Shown here: piece after piece, positions 1-8,484 of the stretch
Layout: every line of letters begins with the position of its first letter
Numbering within the stretch: the first letter of the stretch is position 1
Assembly (NCBI RefSeq): GCF_025566885.1
Contig: NZ_JAOQJQ010000008.1
Location: 1-64,000 of the forward strand
Length of the DNA stretch: 64,000 nucleotides
Origin: Brotonthovivens ammoniilytica
GTDB lineage: Bacteria > Bacillota > Clostridia > Lachnospirales > Lachnospiraceae
Direction: 5' to 3'
Translations under genes and position numbers: made by a program
The notes under the pieces: generated by a model
Told to the model about the DNA's origin: nothing
Database searches by the model: none
Seen by the model: the letters and a program-made list of their open reading frames with translations, nothing else

Positions 1-2
1 AA

Positions 3-2279
3 ATGCTGAAAGAGGGCAAGCCGGCAGAGGAAGCATTTGGCGCTGCACTGGGAGCAACATCTGATAAACAGGACCGTGCCAATATGGTAGCCAAGCTGTT
101 AAATAAAACCTATGGGAAATCAAAGACGACTTATGATAATTTATCAGGGAGTATTTTGGATGCCAATAAAGCAGAAGCGGAACTGAAGGAAACTCAGGCA
201 GAGCTTGGGGAAACCCTCACTCCGTTGAATACAAGGTTCACAGAACTTAAAAATAAAGCCTTGAATGCCATGGCGCCGATGATAGAAAAGGTAGCAGATG
301 CATTTATAGAGCTGATAGATGGGATTGACTGGGATGCAGGAGCCAGGCTGATTGGAAATGTCATGGAAGTGGCCATGAAAGGTCTGGAATGGCTGATGGA
401 TAACATAGATCTGGTCTCCGGCATGGTAGCAGGGCTTGGAACCGCATGGCTGACGTATAAGACGTACGTTATGATTGCGGATGCAGCGCAGAAGATTTTG
501 AATGCTACAATGTCATCTAGTCCTTTAGGAGCCTTAAAACTGGGTATTTCTGCGATAGTAGGAGTTACTATGGCTGCGGTATCCTGGAGCAAACAATATG
601 CGGATGCACTGGAGGCGGAAATTGAGAAGACATACGGCCTTACTCAGGAAGAAAAAAAGCTGTTTGATGAAATTAATAATGTTTATGAAGCAAATCAGAG
701 AACCAATGAAGCGCGAAAAGAAAATTTCGATAAACTTGAACAGGAATATGTCTATTATGAACAATTAGCTGAGGAATTGCGTTCTATTACAGATGAAAAT
801 GGAAAGGTCAAAAAAGGATATGAGGACCGGGCTGCAGTTATTACTGGTATGCTGTCAGAGGCACTTGGGATTGAAATTGAGATCACAGATGGAGTGATTC
901 AAAAATATGGAGAATTAAGTGATTCTATAGATTTGATTATACAGAAAAAAGCGGCGGAGGCTCTACTGGAAGCTAATAGGGAAGCATATGCAGAAGCGTT
1001 GCAAAATCAGACAGATGCGTATATGCGGATGGCAGAGGCACAGGACGTTTTAGCAGAAAAGACAGCGAAAGCGGAAGAGGCAGAAGCGGCTCTGAAAGAA
1101 GCACAGGAAAAGTTGAAAATTGCTCAAATGCATGGTTCTCCGGCTGCCACAGAATTGAGCAAAGAAGTAGCAAAGCTGTCAATGGCTCATGATGAGGCAG
1201 AAGCTTCCGTGGCAGAAGCAGAGCAGAAGGTTAAAGACGCGGAAACGACATGGGAAAGCTATAATGCTACTATCCAGAACAACAAAGGTCTGGCAGCGGC
1301 TACTGTATCAGGAGATTCAACGAAGATTCAGCAGGCTATGCTGGATATGCAAAATTCTTTTATAACGGCTGAGTATGCATCGAAGGATAGCCTGGAGCGT
1401 CAGGTTTCCAATATGCAGGCTCTTTATAAAGAATTGAAAACCAAGATAGAGAAAGGGGCGCCTGGAGTAACCCAGGAAATGGTTGATAATGCCAAATATA
1501 TGGTAGATAAATCTGTGATTGAGCTTGGAAAATTTGAGAAGAAATCCGGAAAGCCTGCAATAAATGGGGTGAAAAATTTTGCGGGTTCTATTTATAATGA
1601 ATCCTGGAGAGCTATAGATAAAGCAGACTACCTGACAGGAAAGATTGAAGGCAAGTTGAATATAGACACAAAACCAAAAGGAAAACAGGTAACAGAAGGA
1701 CTGGCTGATGGAATGACAGCAACAGATGTTATAAGACAAGTAGTAAATGCTGCCTCATCCGTTGCAGGGGTCGTAAATTCTGCCTTGCGAAGTAAACTGG
1801 AGATTAATTCGCCGTCTAAAGTAGCAAGAAGGATTGGAAAGGGAGTACCGGAAGGATTGGCCTGTGGAATTGCTGATGATGAAAAACTTGTGAAGAAAGC
1901 ATCTGCTAATTTGGCGGATGCAGCTGTAAAACCTTTCGGCATGTTGAAAAAAGGAACATCTTCTCTTTTTGATGGAATCTTTTTAGGGGATTTTGAAACC
2001 GGCTATGAGCGTGGAATTTCTTCTTTTCAGGGAATTGACACTTCTGATCTGGTAGCGTCCATGCAGAGCAGAGCCTTTGAATTGTCTGCAAAATATCATC
2101 CAGTTATCGAGTATGAGGACGTCTTAAATGGGAGTGCCGGAGATGATATTCCCATTGTCATAAACAATACGTTCGAAGTGGACGGAGAACCTCTGGTAAC
2201 AAAAACCACAAAGGCAGCTATGAAACGAATTGGAAACGAACAAAGGCAAAGGGGGCGGTTTCAAGGTGCATATGTATAG
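3..2279 (+). CDS. Phage tail tape measure protein, 5'-truncated by the window edge
   Basis: This is the C-terminal ~758 residues of a prophage tape measure protein, which sets tail length and is ejected during infection. The frame is open to the window edge, so the first visible Met is probably internal. Residues ~130-200 carry hydrophobic, Gly/Ala-rich segments (around GLGTAWLTYKTYV and SAIVGVTMAAVSW). They are followed by a long Glu/Lys/Ala-rich coiled coil (~215-430), both usual in tape measure proteins. The C-terminus has an INSPSKV motif (~residue 600), common near the end of this family in Firmicute prophages. It is followed directly by a distal-tail-like gene, the standard order in siphovirus tail modules. 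The assignment rests on architecture and context. Confidence 0.85.
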   Translation: MLKEGKPAEEAFGAALGATSDKQDRANMVAKLLNKTYGKSKTTYDNLSGSILDANKAEAELKETQAELGETLTPLNTRFTELKNKALNAMAPMIEKVADAFIELIDGIDWDAGARLIGNVMEVAMKGLEWLMDNIDLVSGMVAGLGTAWLTYKTYVMIADAAQKILNATMSSSPLGALKLGISAIVGVTMAAVSWSKQYADALEAEIEKTYGLTQEEKKLFDEINNVYEANQRTNEARKENFDKLEQEYVYYEQLAEELRSITDENGKVKKGYEDRAAVITGMLSEALGIEIEITDGVIQKYGELSDSIDLIIQKKAAEALLEANREAYAEALQNQTDAYMRMAEAQDVLAEKTAKAEEAEAALKEAQEKLKIAQMHGSPAATELSKEVAKLSMAHDEAEASVAEAEQKVKDAETTWESYNATIQNNKGLAAATVSGDSTKIQQAMLDMQNSFITAEYASKDSLERQVSNMQALYKELKTKIEKGAPGVTQEMVDNAKYMVDKSVIELGKFEKKSGKPAINGVKNFAGSIYNESWRAIDKADYLTGKIEGKLNIDTKPKGKQVTEGLADGMTATDVIRQVVNAASSVAGVVNSALRSKLEINSPSKVARRIGKGVPEGLACGIADDEKLVKKASANLADAAVKPFGMLKKGTSSLFDGIFLGDFETGYERGISSFQGIDTSDLVASMQSRAFELSAKYHPVIEYEDVLNGSAGDDIPIVINNTFEVDGEPLVTKTTKAAMKRIGNEQRQRGRFQGAYV

Positions 2280-2973
2280 GTTTTCTACTGATATTTTAAA
2301 CTCTGCCGATTATTATATCTGGTTCCGGTCCTATCCGGTGATTGAAAGAGGACAGCAGAAGGTGACATATACAGAAGTTCCAGGAAGAGCAGGGACGCTG
2401 ACAACTAAAGATGGGAGCTGGACAGATACCGTTGTTACAATGGAACTGGATATCACTGTGCCGGTTTTTGAAAGCTGTTCTGTAGATCAGATTTACAGCC
2501 AGTTTCGGGAAAAGGTTCTGGACAGCCGTCTGCTGTATCTGGAAGAGATTTCAGGAAAGTTCTTCCAGATTAAGAATACAGAGACCACCGGGTATTCCAG
2601 AGAATCGGATATTACTATATCGGTAGATCTTACCATTACCTGTGATCCGGGAGAATATTTGATTTCCGGTACGCGGGAATACTCTCCGGATAAGGTTCTG
2701 AAAAACAGATATTCGGTATGCTGTCCAACCTATCTGATTACGGGAAATGGGGGATGCACGCTGACAGTCAATGGAAAGAAAATGACAGCCACAGTAGGGC
2801 AGAACCTGACGATCCACACGGAGCGGATGCTGGCCTGCCGGACAGATGGAACCTTACAGAATACAGCGGTAAAAGGGGCGTATAAAGACCTGTATCTGCA
2901 GCCGGGGGAAAATACAATCGCAATCACAAAGGGATTTGACTTAAAAGTAATTCCGAATTGGAGGTGCTTATAG
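2272..2973 (+). CDS. Phage distal tail protein (Dit-like)
   Basis: The product is a ~233-residue tail protein lying between the tape measure and the large tail/receptor-binding gene, the position of Dit, the hub of the siphovirus baseplate. I chose the ATG at 2272, preceded by AAGGTG and overlapping the tape-measure stop by 8 bases; an upstream TTG at 2230 would add 14 residues but has no ribosome binding site. The N-terminal half (YYIWFRSYPVIERG, then a GRAGTL loop) resembles the N-terminal ring domain of Dit proteins. The C-terminal part is beta-rich (GGCTLTVNGKKM, LYLQPGENTI), as in the galectin-like domain. Next gene overlaps by one base. Family membership is inferred from position and pattern. 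Confidence 0.75.
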   Translation: MYRFSTDILNSADYYIWFRSYPVIERGQQKVTYTEVPGRAGTLTTKDGSWTDTVVTMELDITVPVFESCSVDQIYSQFREKVLDSRLLYLEEISGKFFQIKNTETTGYSRESDITISVDLTITCDPGEYLISGTREYSPDKVLKNRYSVCCPTYLITGNGGCTLTVNGKKMTATVGQNLTIHTERMLACRTDGTLQNTAVKGAYKDLYLQPGENTIAITKGFDLKVIPNWRCL

Positions 2974-5699
2974 TGATAGAACTATACAGTCCGGATAACG
3001 CAGACTTTGAGCATAACGGAGATATGACGCTGCTTCCAGAGAGCGCATCTGTGCATGTGATTTTAAATGGGGCCTGGACAGCATCGCTTACACATCCGAT
3101 TGATGATGAGGGTCGCTGGAAGTATATTGTAGAGGATGCTGTGGTAAAGCTGCCGTCTTTTAATGGAAATCAGTTGTTCCGGATCAAGCAAAAAGAAAAG
3201 TCAGACAGTGGGATTACAGTCACCATGGAGCCGATCTTTATGGACGCTCTTGGTGATTGTTTCTTAGTTGATGTCCGGCCGACCGGAAAGAATGGCCAGG
3301 AAGCCTTGAATAGTATGACAGCAGTCAATAAAAAGTATTCCGGAACGTCCAACATCACAACAACAGCCACTGCTTATTACGAATATATGAATCTGATTGA
3401 AGCAATCAACGGGGACAATGAGAACAGTTTTGTGAACCGCTGGGGCGGAGAAATCCTGTTTGATAATTATAAGGTGGTTATTGATAAAAGAGTGGGCGGC
3501 GATTATGGAGTGGAACTGCGGTATGGGAAGAATATCCCCCAGGATGGATTTACAGAAGATGTTGATCTCAGAGAAGTAGTAACCCGTATTTATCCCAAAG
3601 CCTATAATGGTTATAAAATGGCAGGCACTGGATATGTGGACAGCCCACTGATCAACAGCTATCCAACAATCAAAGCAGTAACCATTACTTTTGACGATGT
3701 AAAGATGGAAGCAGACGCCCAGGAGGACGATGCGGAAAAAGGAGTGATTATCTGCAAAAATCAGGCGGAACTGAATACGGCCTTGAAACAACGCTGCCAG
3801 GAACAGTATGAGGCCGGGATAGATCAACCGAAAGTGTCAATAGAAGCAGATATGATTCTGCTTTCGGATACAGATCAGTATCAGGAGTATGCGGTGCTGG
3901 AGACGGTGCTGCTTGGGGATACCATTCATTGTCATCATGAACGGCTGGACCTTACCACAGAAGCCAGAGTGGTGGAGCTTGTTTATGATGCAGTTCTGCA
4001 AAAGGTTTCTTCCGTGGTGCTGGGAGATTTTACATATAATTATTTCAACGGAGTTTCCAGTAGTGTAAACCGGATTGATCAGGCAATCCGCCCAGACGGA
4101 ACGGTAATGGCTGATAAAATCGCCGGATTTATCAATGGCGCCATGGCAAGTCTGACGGCACAGTATAATGCTGCGAAAAAACAGGATGTGCTGGCGATAT
4201 TATTTGAAAACCTGGATGATAGTAATTCTCTATATGGGGCACTGGCATTAGGCACACAGGGGCTTATGATTTCCAAGCGCCGGACGGCAGACGGGCGCAG
4301 CTGGGACTGGACGACAGCGATAACGGCGGCGGGAATGATAGCCACCTACATCGTTGCAGGAGTATTATCAGATCAAAAAGGACTTAATTACTGGAACCTG
4401 GATACCGGAGAGTTACGTGTGGTAGCTACAGAGTTTTCTCTGGCTGGAAAAACAATTGATCAGATTGCCGGCGAACAGGTGAATGACTTTGCCAGCAGTG
4501 TATATGATCCTGAAATCGCAGAGCTTCAGAAACAGATTGATGGTAAGATCGAAACATATTATTACGACTATGCCCCAACGCTTAACAATGTTCCGGCATC
4601 TGAATGGAACACAGAAGCGGAACGTCTGAAACATGAGGGAGATCTTTTTTACTGGAAATCCAAAGGATATGCATACCGGTTCTTCAAAAACGGATCAACC
4701 TGGAGCTGGCAGATGGTACAGGATACAGATGTTACGAAGGCGTTAGAAGCTGCAGCAGAAGCGCAGGATACCGCAGACCATAAACGAAGGGTATTTATTA
4801 CAACCCCGGTTCCCCCTTATGATGTGGGGGATCTCTGGACGCAGGGCGCAGCTGGTGACATTATGAGATGTAAAACGGCAAGGGCATCCGGCTCTTATTT
4901 ATCCTCTGACTGGATAAAAGCAAGTAAGTATACAGACGATTCGGCGGTAACAGCGCTGAATGATGCCTTAGATCAGGAAGAGGTATTCAACCGGTTGACG
5001 AATCATGGACAGATACAGGGAATTTATATGTCCGGAGGAAAGTTATACTTAAATGCTACCTATATGCAGATCGGGAAGATTACGGATAAAAGTGGAAATA
5101 ACTGGTGGAATTTAGACACCGGGGAACTGCACGCAGGAAAGGCAACCTTTGAGAATATTTCCGGAACGGATGGGATTCGTATTAACGGAGGGAGAATCCG
5201 GGTTGTTTACGATGGAGATGAAATCGGATATATCGGAGCCAATAATCTTTCCAAAGATGCCAGTAAAAAAGGACTGGTATTTGATCTGGAAGATGATGGG
5301 GATTATATGACCTGGGCGTATAAAAAAACAGCAAGTGCAAACGTATATACAACGGTGCTTACCTTTGCAAGAAGCGGTGTATCAGGATTTACGGGAAATG
5401 CGTTAAATGCTGGCTGTAACCTGGATATGCAGAATTATAAGATCCAGCAGGCAATCATAGATGGGTTTAATTGTAGCAAATCTTTTCAAATTCCCAATAA
5501 TGTAGACTGCAATATTTATTCTGATATAGATTTTCACAATTGGTCCTTAAAGAATTTGAAAGTGGAAAACCTATCGGCGATTGATGGAAAAGGGACTTGG
5601 ACGGGAACAATTCCTATTTATTATGAAAAAGGAGGTTCTTATTATACAAGTACAATTAGTGTGGTAGATGGATTAATTGTCTCTGCACCAAAAGCATAG
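2973..5699 (+). CDS. Prophage tail protein (Tal/endopeptidase-type baseplate protein)
   Basis: A ~908-residue baseplate protein. The start is a GTG at 2973 with GGAGG eight bases upstream. The first ~380 residues match the prophage tail/endopeptidase family layout: an N-terminal beta domain (IELYSPDNADF, ASLTHPIDDEGRW) followed by a region with RWGGEILFDNYKVVID typical of the tail-associated hub. The middle contains two copies of a motif of the form LNYWNLDTGEL (~residues 470 and 705). This motif is common in phage tail fibre proteins of Clostridia and precedes beta-helical material. The C-terminus has small beta modules likely to contact the receptor. It probably forms the tail tip; no peptidase catalytic motif could be confirmed by eye. 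Confidence 0.75.
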   Translation: MIELYSPDNADFEHNGDMTLLPESASVHVILNGAWTASLTHPIDDEGRWKYIVEDAVVKLPSFNGNQLFRIKQKEKSDSGITVTMEPIFMDALGDCFLVDVRPTGKNGQEALNSMTAVNKKYSGTSNITTTATAYYEYMNLIEAINGDNENSFVNRWGGEILFDNYKVVIDKRVGGDYGVELRYGKNIPQDGFTEDVDLREVVTRIYPKAYNGYKMAGTGYVDSPLINSYPTIKAVTITFDDVKMEADAQEDDAEKGVIICKNQAELNTALKQRCQEQYEAGIDQPKVSIEADMILLSDTDQYQEYAVLETVLLGDTIHCHHERLDLTTEARVVELVYDAVLQKVSSVVLGDFTYNYFNGVSSSVNRIDQAIRPDGTVMADKIAGFINGAMASLTAQYNAAKKQDVLAILFENLDDSNSLYGALALGTQGLMISKRRTADGRSWDWTTAITAAGMIATYIVAGVLSDQKGLNYWNLDTGELRVVATEFSLAGKTIDQIAGEQVNDFASSVYDPEIAELQKQIDGKIETYYYDYAPTLNNVPASEWNTEAERLKHEGDLFYWKSKGYAYRFFKNGSTWSWQMVQDTDVTKALEAAAEAQDTADHKRRVFITTPVPPYDVGDLWTQGAAGDIMRCKTARASGSYLSSDWIKASKYTDDSAVTALNDALDQEEVFNRLTNHGQIQGIYMSGGKLYLNATYMQIGKITDKSGNNWWNLDTGELHAGKATFENISGTDGIRINGGRIRVVYDGDEIGYIGANNLSKDASKKGLVFDLEDDGDYMTWAYKKTASANVYTTVLTFARSGVSGFTGNALNAGCNLDMQNYKIQQAIIDGFNCSKSFQIPNNVDCNIYSDIDFHNWSLKNLKVENLSAIDGKGTWTGTIPIYYEKGGSYYTSTISVVDGLIVSAPKA

Positions 5700-5709
5700 G
5701 AAGTATTTT

Positions 5710-5862
5710 ATGAAAATGAAATTAGTAATGGAAGAAGCGGAAATAGAGTTAAACAATACAATGGATAAAGCGCAGATTCTGCCAGGAGCAGATGCGGATT
5801 TCAAAGAAGATATGGTTATGAAGGAGATTATGGAACGATTTATGGAGAAAGCGGGTGAATAA
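5710..5862 (+). CDS. Small acidic phage protein, function unknown
   Basis: A 50-residue, Met/Glu/Lys-rich protein between two tail genes. The ATG at 5710 follows AGGAAG and is the better start; an upstream in-frame start at 5677 lies inside the previous gene. It is predicted helical (MEEAEIELNNTMDKAQ... MKEIMERFMEKAGE) and without membrane segments. The 3' end overlaps the GTG start of the next gene by 8 bases, so it belongs to the tail operon. I do not recognise the family. Confidence 0.6.
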   Translation: MKMKLVMEEAEIELNNTMDKAQILPGADADFKEDMVMKEIMERFMEKAGE

Positions 5863-7879
5863 CATGGTAATTGATGTAGATGTATATGTGTTAGACAACA
5901 AATTAAAAGAAACCATTGATTATGTCCAGGGAACAAACGCTCTGGGCATTTCTTTTCATTTTCTGGATTATGATATCCCTTCCGGTGCATCGGCCAAAGT
6001 TTACGCCGCAAAACCATCTACAAAGGCAGTTTACAATACTGCAGCCATATCCGGGAATGATGTCAATGTGGATGTAACAGATCAGATGTTTTCAGAGGTT
6101 GGTCTGACAAAGCTTCAGGTACAGATCGTAAAAGGCGCCGACACCCTGGTGACCTTTGTCCAGCTGGTACGGGTACATAAAAACTATGTAGCCGGCGACG
6201 TTCCGGAATCTGACAATGAGTCAAATTTTATAGATGACTATTTGGATGACATCAAAGACGCCACCAGCAAAGCCAATACAGCTACAGATAAAGCAAACAC
6301 GGCAGCGGGCCGGGCAGAGGATGCCCTGGAGGCCATTGAGGGAGCAGTAAAAGGTACGCTTATTAACGATGAGACATCGTCTAAAGTAACTGTGTACAGC
6401 GGTGATAAGGTGGAGCATCTGGCGAATCTATTTAGTTTTAACAACTTACATGATTCGAATACAAGCCATATAGTAGATGGCAATAAAATAACTATAACCA
6501 GTAAAACTACAGGCAAATCGTGTCTGGTTTACAAAGATATACAGTTAAAAAAGGGATATTATACAATTGCATGGCAATCAACACGCAGTGGGAATAGTGG
6601 CGGTGGTATTTATGTCGACTTGAGATATTCAGACGGAACTACGGAGGCAGGGACCAATGGATATTCTGGGCTATTAAATACTTTTGCAACATTTCACATG
6701 AAAGAAAATGCTACAGCAAGAATTATGATGTATTCGGGTTTGACTACCGGTGCTGTATCCGGAGACACGGCCACATTCGAAGTATTTTTGGTTGAGGGAG
6801 TCTATGATTTTAGCCAAGAAAGGCCAATGCTAAATAGTGTTAAGGATGTGACAGAGTTACTCTTGGATGAGCGGACAAATGCGGCGAATTTGTTCGATAT
6901 GAATAAGATATCAGATGGTGAAACAGGGACAGTAAAAATAAGTGATGGAAAAATAATTGTGACAAGTGAAGCTGTTACAGCAGCTCAGGGTGGTATTGTA
7001 AATATTAAGGATATGATTAAATCAAATACATGGTACACGTTGACTTGGAGTTCAACAAGATCTGGGGGTTATGGCGGTGGCGTGCTTATAGATTACAATG
7101 ATGGCACTGGGAATAAAAGAATTGCCGAAAAACCAAATGAATTGAATGGTAGTTTAATATTTTTCAGTGGAGAATCAGATAAAGCAAAAAGTTTTAGAAT
7201 TGCGCTCTTATCTGGAATTACGGATAAATCCAAGGTAGGTGATACAGCCACCTTTGAAGATGTGTTACTAATGGAGGGTACCCAATACGCTCCGGCTAAT
7301 CTGCATAATGTCAAAGATCTAGCGCAGCTTACGGCGGCTGTGGATAATCGGTCAGCTATTAATCTGTTTGATTATAAAGGTGCCAATGGAATAACGTTTA
7401 TAAGAGCAACGGGAAGTGTTTCTGAAAATAAAATAACTGTAAAGTCAACAGATAATAGTAACTATGCATATGCGTCTTATAGGACGAAGGATCTGAAGCC
7501 TAATACGAACTATACTATATCTGCAAAATCAACAAGAACAGGAACTACTGGCGGAGGGATAAGATGTACGTTAATGACCGGTACGACAGCAGTATCTTTG
7601 GGAAATGCGAGAAATTGTCTTAATCCAGTTGTTGCTTTTAATACAAAAGATATTGATAAAGCAGATTTTTTATTAATTTCATTTGAAGCAAGTGATATTT
7701 CAACTGTTGGCGGCGTTGTCGGAGAATCAGCTACATTTACCGACATCATGCTTGTTGAGGGAGACTTCGCTCCCGGCAGCTATGTACCGAGTATTGGCGC
7801 AGATAATTTTAGCCAGGCAATTGCTGATCTCCAAGCACAGATTGTAGTGCTTGAGGCAGTCATATTAAATAATATATAA
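5855..7879 (+). CDS. BppU-like baseplate/receptor-binding protein with three repeated modules
   Basis: A 674-residue protein. Residues 1-110 (VIDVDVYVLDNKLKETIDYV, then a beta domain ending FVQLVRVHKNYV) resemble the N-terminal BppU domain that docks onto the baseplate. A helical stalk follows (~125-155, DATSKANTATDKANTAAGRA, heptad-like). Next come three homologous beta modules at about residues 190-320, 340-490 and 505-650. Each starts with NLFD/NLFS, has a STRSG..GGGI core, and ends GDTATFE/GESATFT plus a VEG turn. The C-terminus (DNFSQAIADLQAQIVVLEAVI) is a short coiled coil that probably trimerises. The modules are probably carbohydrate-binding and set host range. GTG at 5855 or ATG at 5864 are both possible starts. 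Confidence 0.7.
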   Translation: MNNMVIDVDVYVLDNKLKETIDYVQGTNALGISFHFLDYDIPSGASAKVYAAKPSTKAVYNTAAISGNDVNVDVTDQMFSEVGLTKLQVQIVKGADTLVTFVQLVRVHKNYVAGDVPESDNESNFIDDYLDDIKDATSKANTATDKANTAAGRAEDALEAIEGAVKGTLINDETSSKVTVYSGDKVEHLANLFSFNNLHDSNTSHIVDGNKITITSKTTGKSCLVYKDIQLKKGYYTIAWQSTRSGNSGGGIYVDLRYSDGTTEAGTNGYSGLLNTFATFHMKENATARIMMYSGLTTGAVSGDTATFEVFLVEGVYDFSQERPMLNSVKDVTELLLDERTNAANLFDMNKISDGETGTVKISDGKIIVTSEAVTAAQGGIVNIKDMIKSNTWYTLTWSSTRSGGYGGGVLIDYNDGTGNKRIAEKPNELNGSLIFFSGESDKAKSFRIALLSGITDKSKVGDTATFEDVLLMEGTQYAPANLHNVKDLAQLTAAVDNRSAINLFDYKGANGITFIRATGSVSENKITVKSTDNSNYAYASYRTKDLKPNTNYTISAKSTRTGTTGGGIRCTLMTGTTAVSLGNARNCLNPVVAFNTKDIDKADFLLISFEASDISTVGGVVGESATFTDIMLVEGDFAPGSYVPSIGADNFSQAIADLQAQIVVLEAVILNNI

Positions 7880-7893
7880 AAGAAAAATATTTT

Positions 7894-7959
7894 GAATAGA
7901 ATATTGTCAGCAAAGCTGACCCGAATCGCGTACCAAGTCTCGCGAGAGTGAGACTTGAA
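7894..7959 (+). repeat. Structured intergenic repeat, copy 1 (5'-truncated)
   Basis: First of three related ~65-80 nt elements (others at 18145-18224 and 61894-61962). It contains a small hairpin TCAGC-AAA-GCTGA, the linker CCCGAATCGCG, and a second hairpin AAGTCTCGC-GAGA-GTGAGACTT with a GNRA-type loop. Compared with copy 2 it lacks the 5' strand of the outer stem, so it looks cut at the prophage boundary. Its last 12 bases supply the GTG codon from which the truncated hicB can be read. Function unknown. Confidence 0.55.
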
Positions 7960-8301
7960 TATTCCGTATTCTTTCTGGACTTGGAAGGCTGCTATACTTG
8001 TGGAGATGATTTACAGGATGCGATCGTAATGGCAGAAGATATTCTGGCATTTTATTTGTATGATGAAGAAGCAGAAGGAAATGTGATACCGGAAGCATCT
8101 TCTCCTGATCATATAACATGTGAAAAAGGTGAGTTTGTGAATTATATTGCCTGTGATACCATTGAATATGCAAAAATGCATAATACCAGAGCGGTGAAAA
8201 AGACATTAACAATACCAGAGTGGTTGAATGCTGCGGCAACAAGAGCCGGAATAAACTTTTCGCAGGTATTGCAGGAAGCATTGTTGGAAAAAGTAAAATA
8301 G
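7948..8301 (+). CDS. hicB: HicB-like antitoxin, 5'-truncated and fused to the repeat
   Basis: The protein has a HicB fold: N-terminal FFLDLEGCYTCGDDLQDAIVMA (a degenerate RNase H-like antitoxin domain) and a C-terminal ribbon-helix-helix/HTH-like part (KKTLTIPEWLNAAATRAG, FSQVLQEALL). Family members normally start about 12-15 residues earlier with a KYVYPA-type first strand. Here that strand is missing and the frame opens from a GTG inside the intergenic repeat. No hicA toxin gene lies next to it. It is therefore an orphan, shortened antitoxin and may be a remnant; the remaining frame is intact for 117 codons. Confidence 0.7.
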   Translation: MRLEYSVFFLDLEGCYTCGDDLQDAIVMAEDILAFYLYDEEAEGNVIPEASSPDHITCEKGEFVNYIACDTIEYAKMHNTRAVKKTLTIPEWLNAAATRAGINFSQVLQEALLEKVK

Positions 8302-8385
8302 AAAGTAACATCACATTAGGGGAGTCTGAAAACGTGTTAGGAAATTGTGGTTTATCAACAGTTCCTCCCTGGGATACTTTTAAGA

Positions 8386-8423
8386 AACCTCCTGTATCAG
8401 AGCAGTGGATACAGGAGGTTTTT
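8386..8423 (+). terminator. Intrinsic terminator after hicB
   Basis: A stem AACCTCCTGTATC / GATACAGGAGGTT with a 9-nt loop is followed by a T run. It ends the rightward prophage/hicB transcript before the convergent protease gene. Confidence 0.8.
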
Positions 8424-8484
8424 GATTGTCATAAGAGACGCGGCCGGAGAAATTCTGGCTCAGAATAAATGAATTTCTCAGGAA

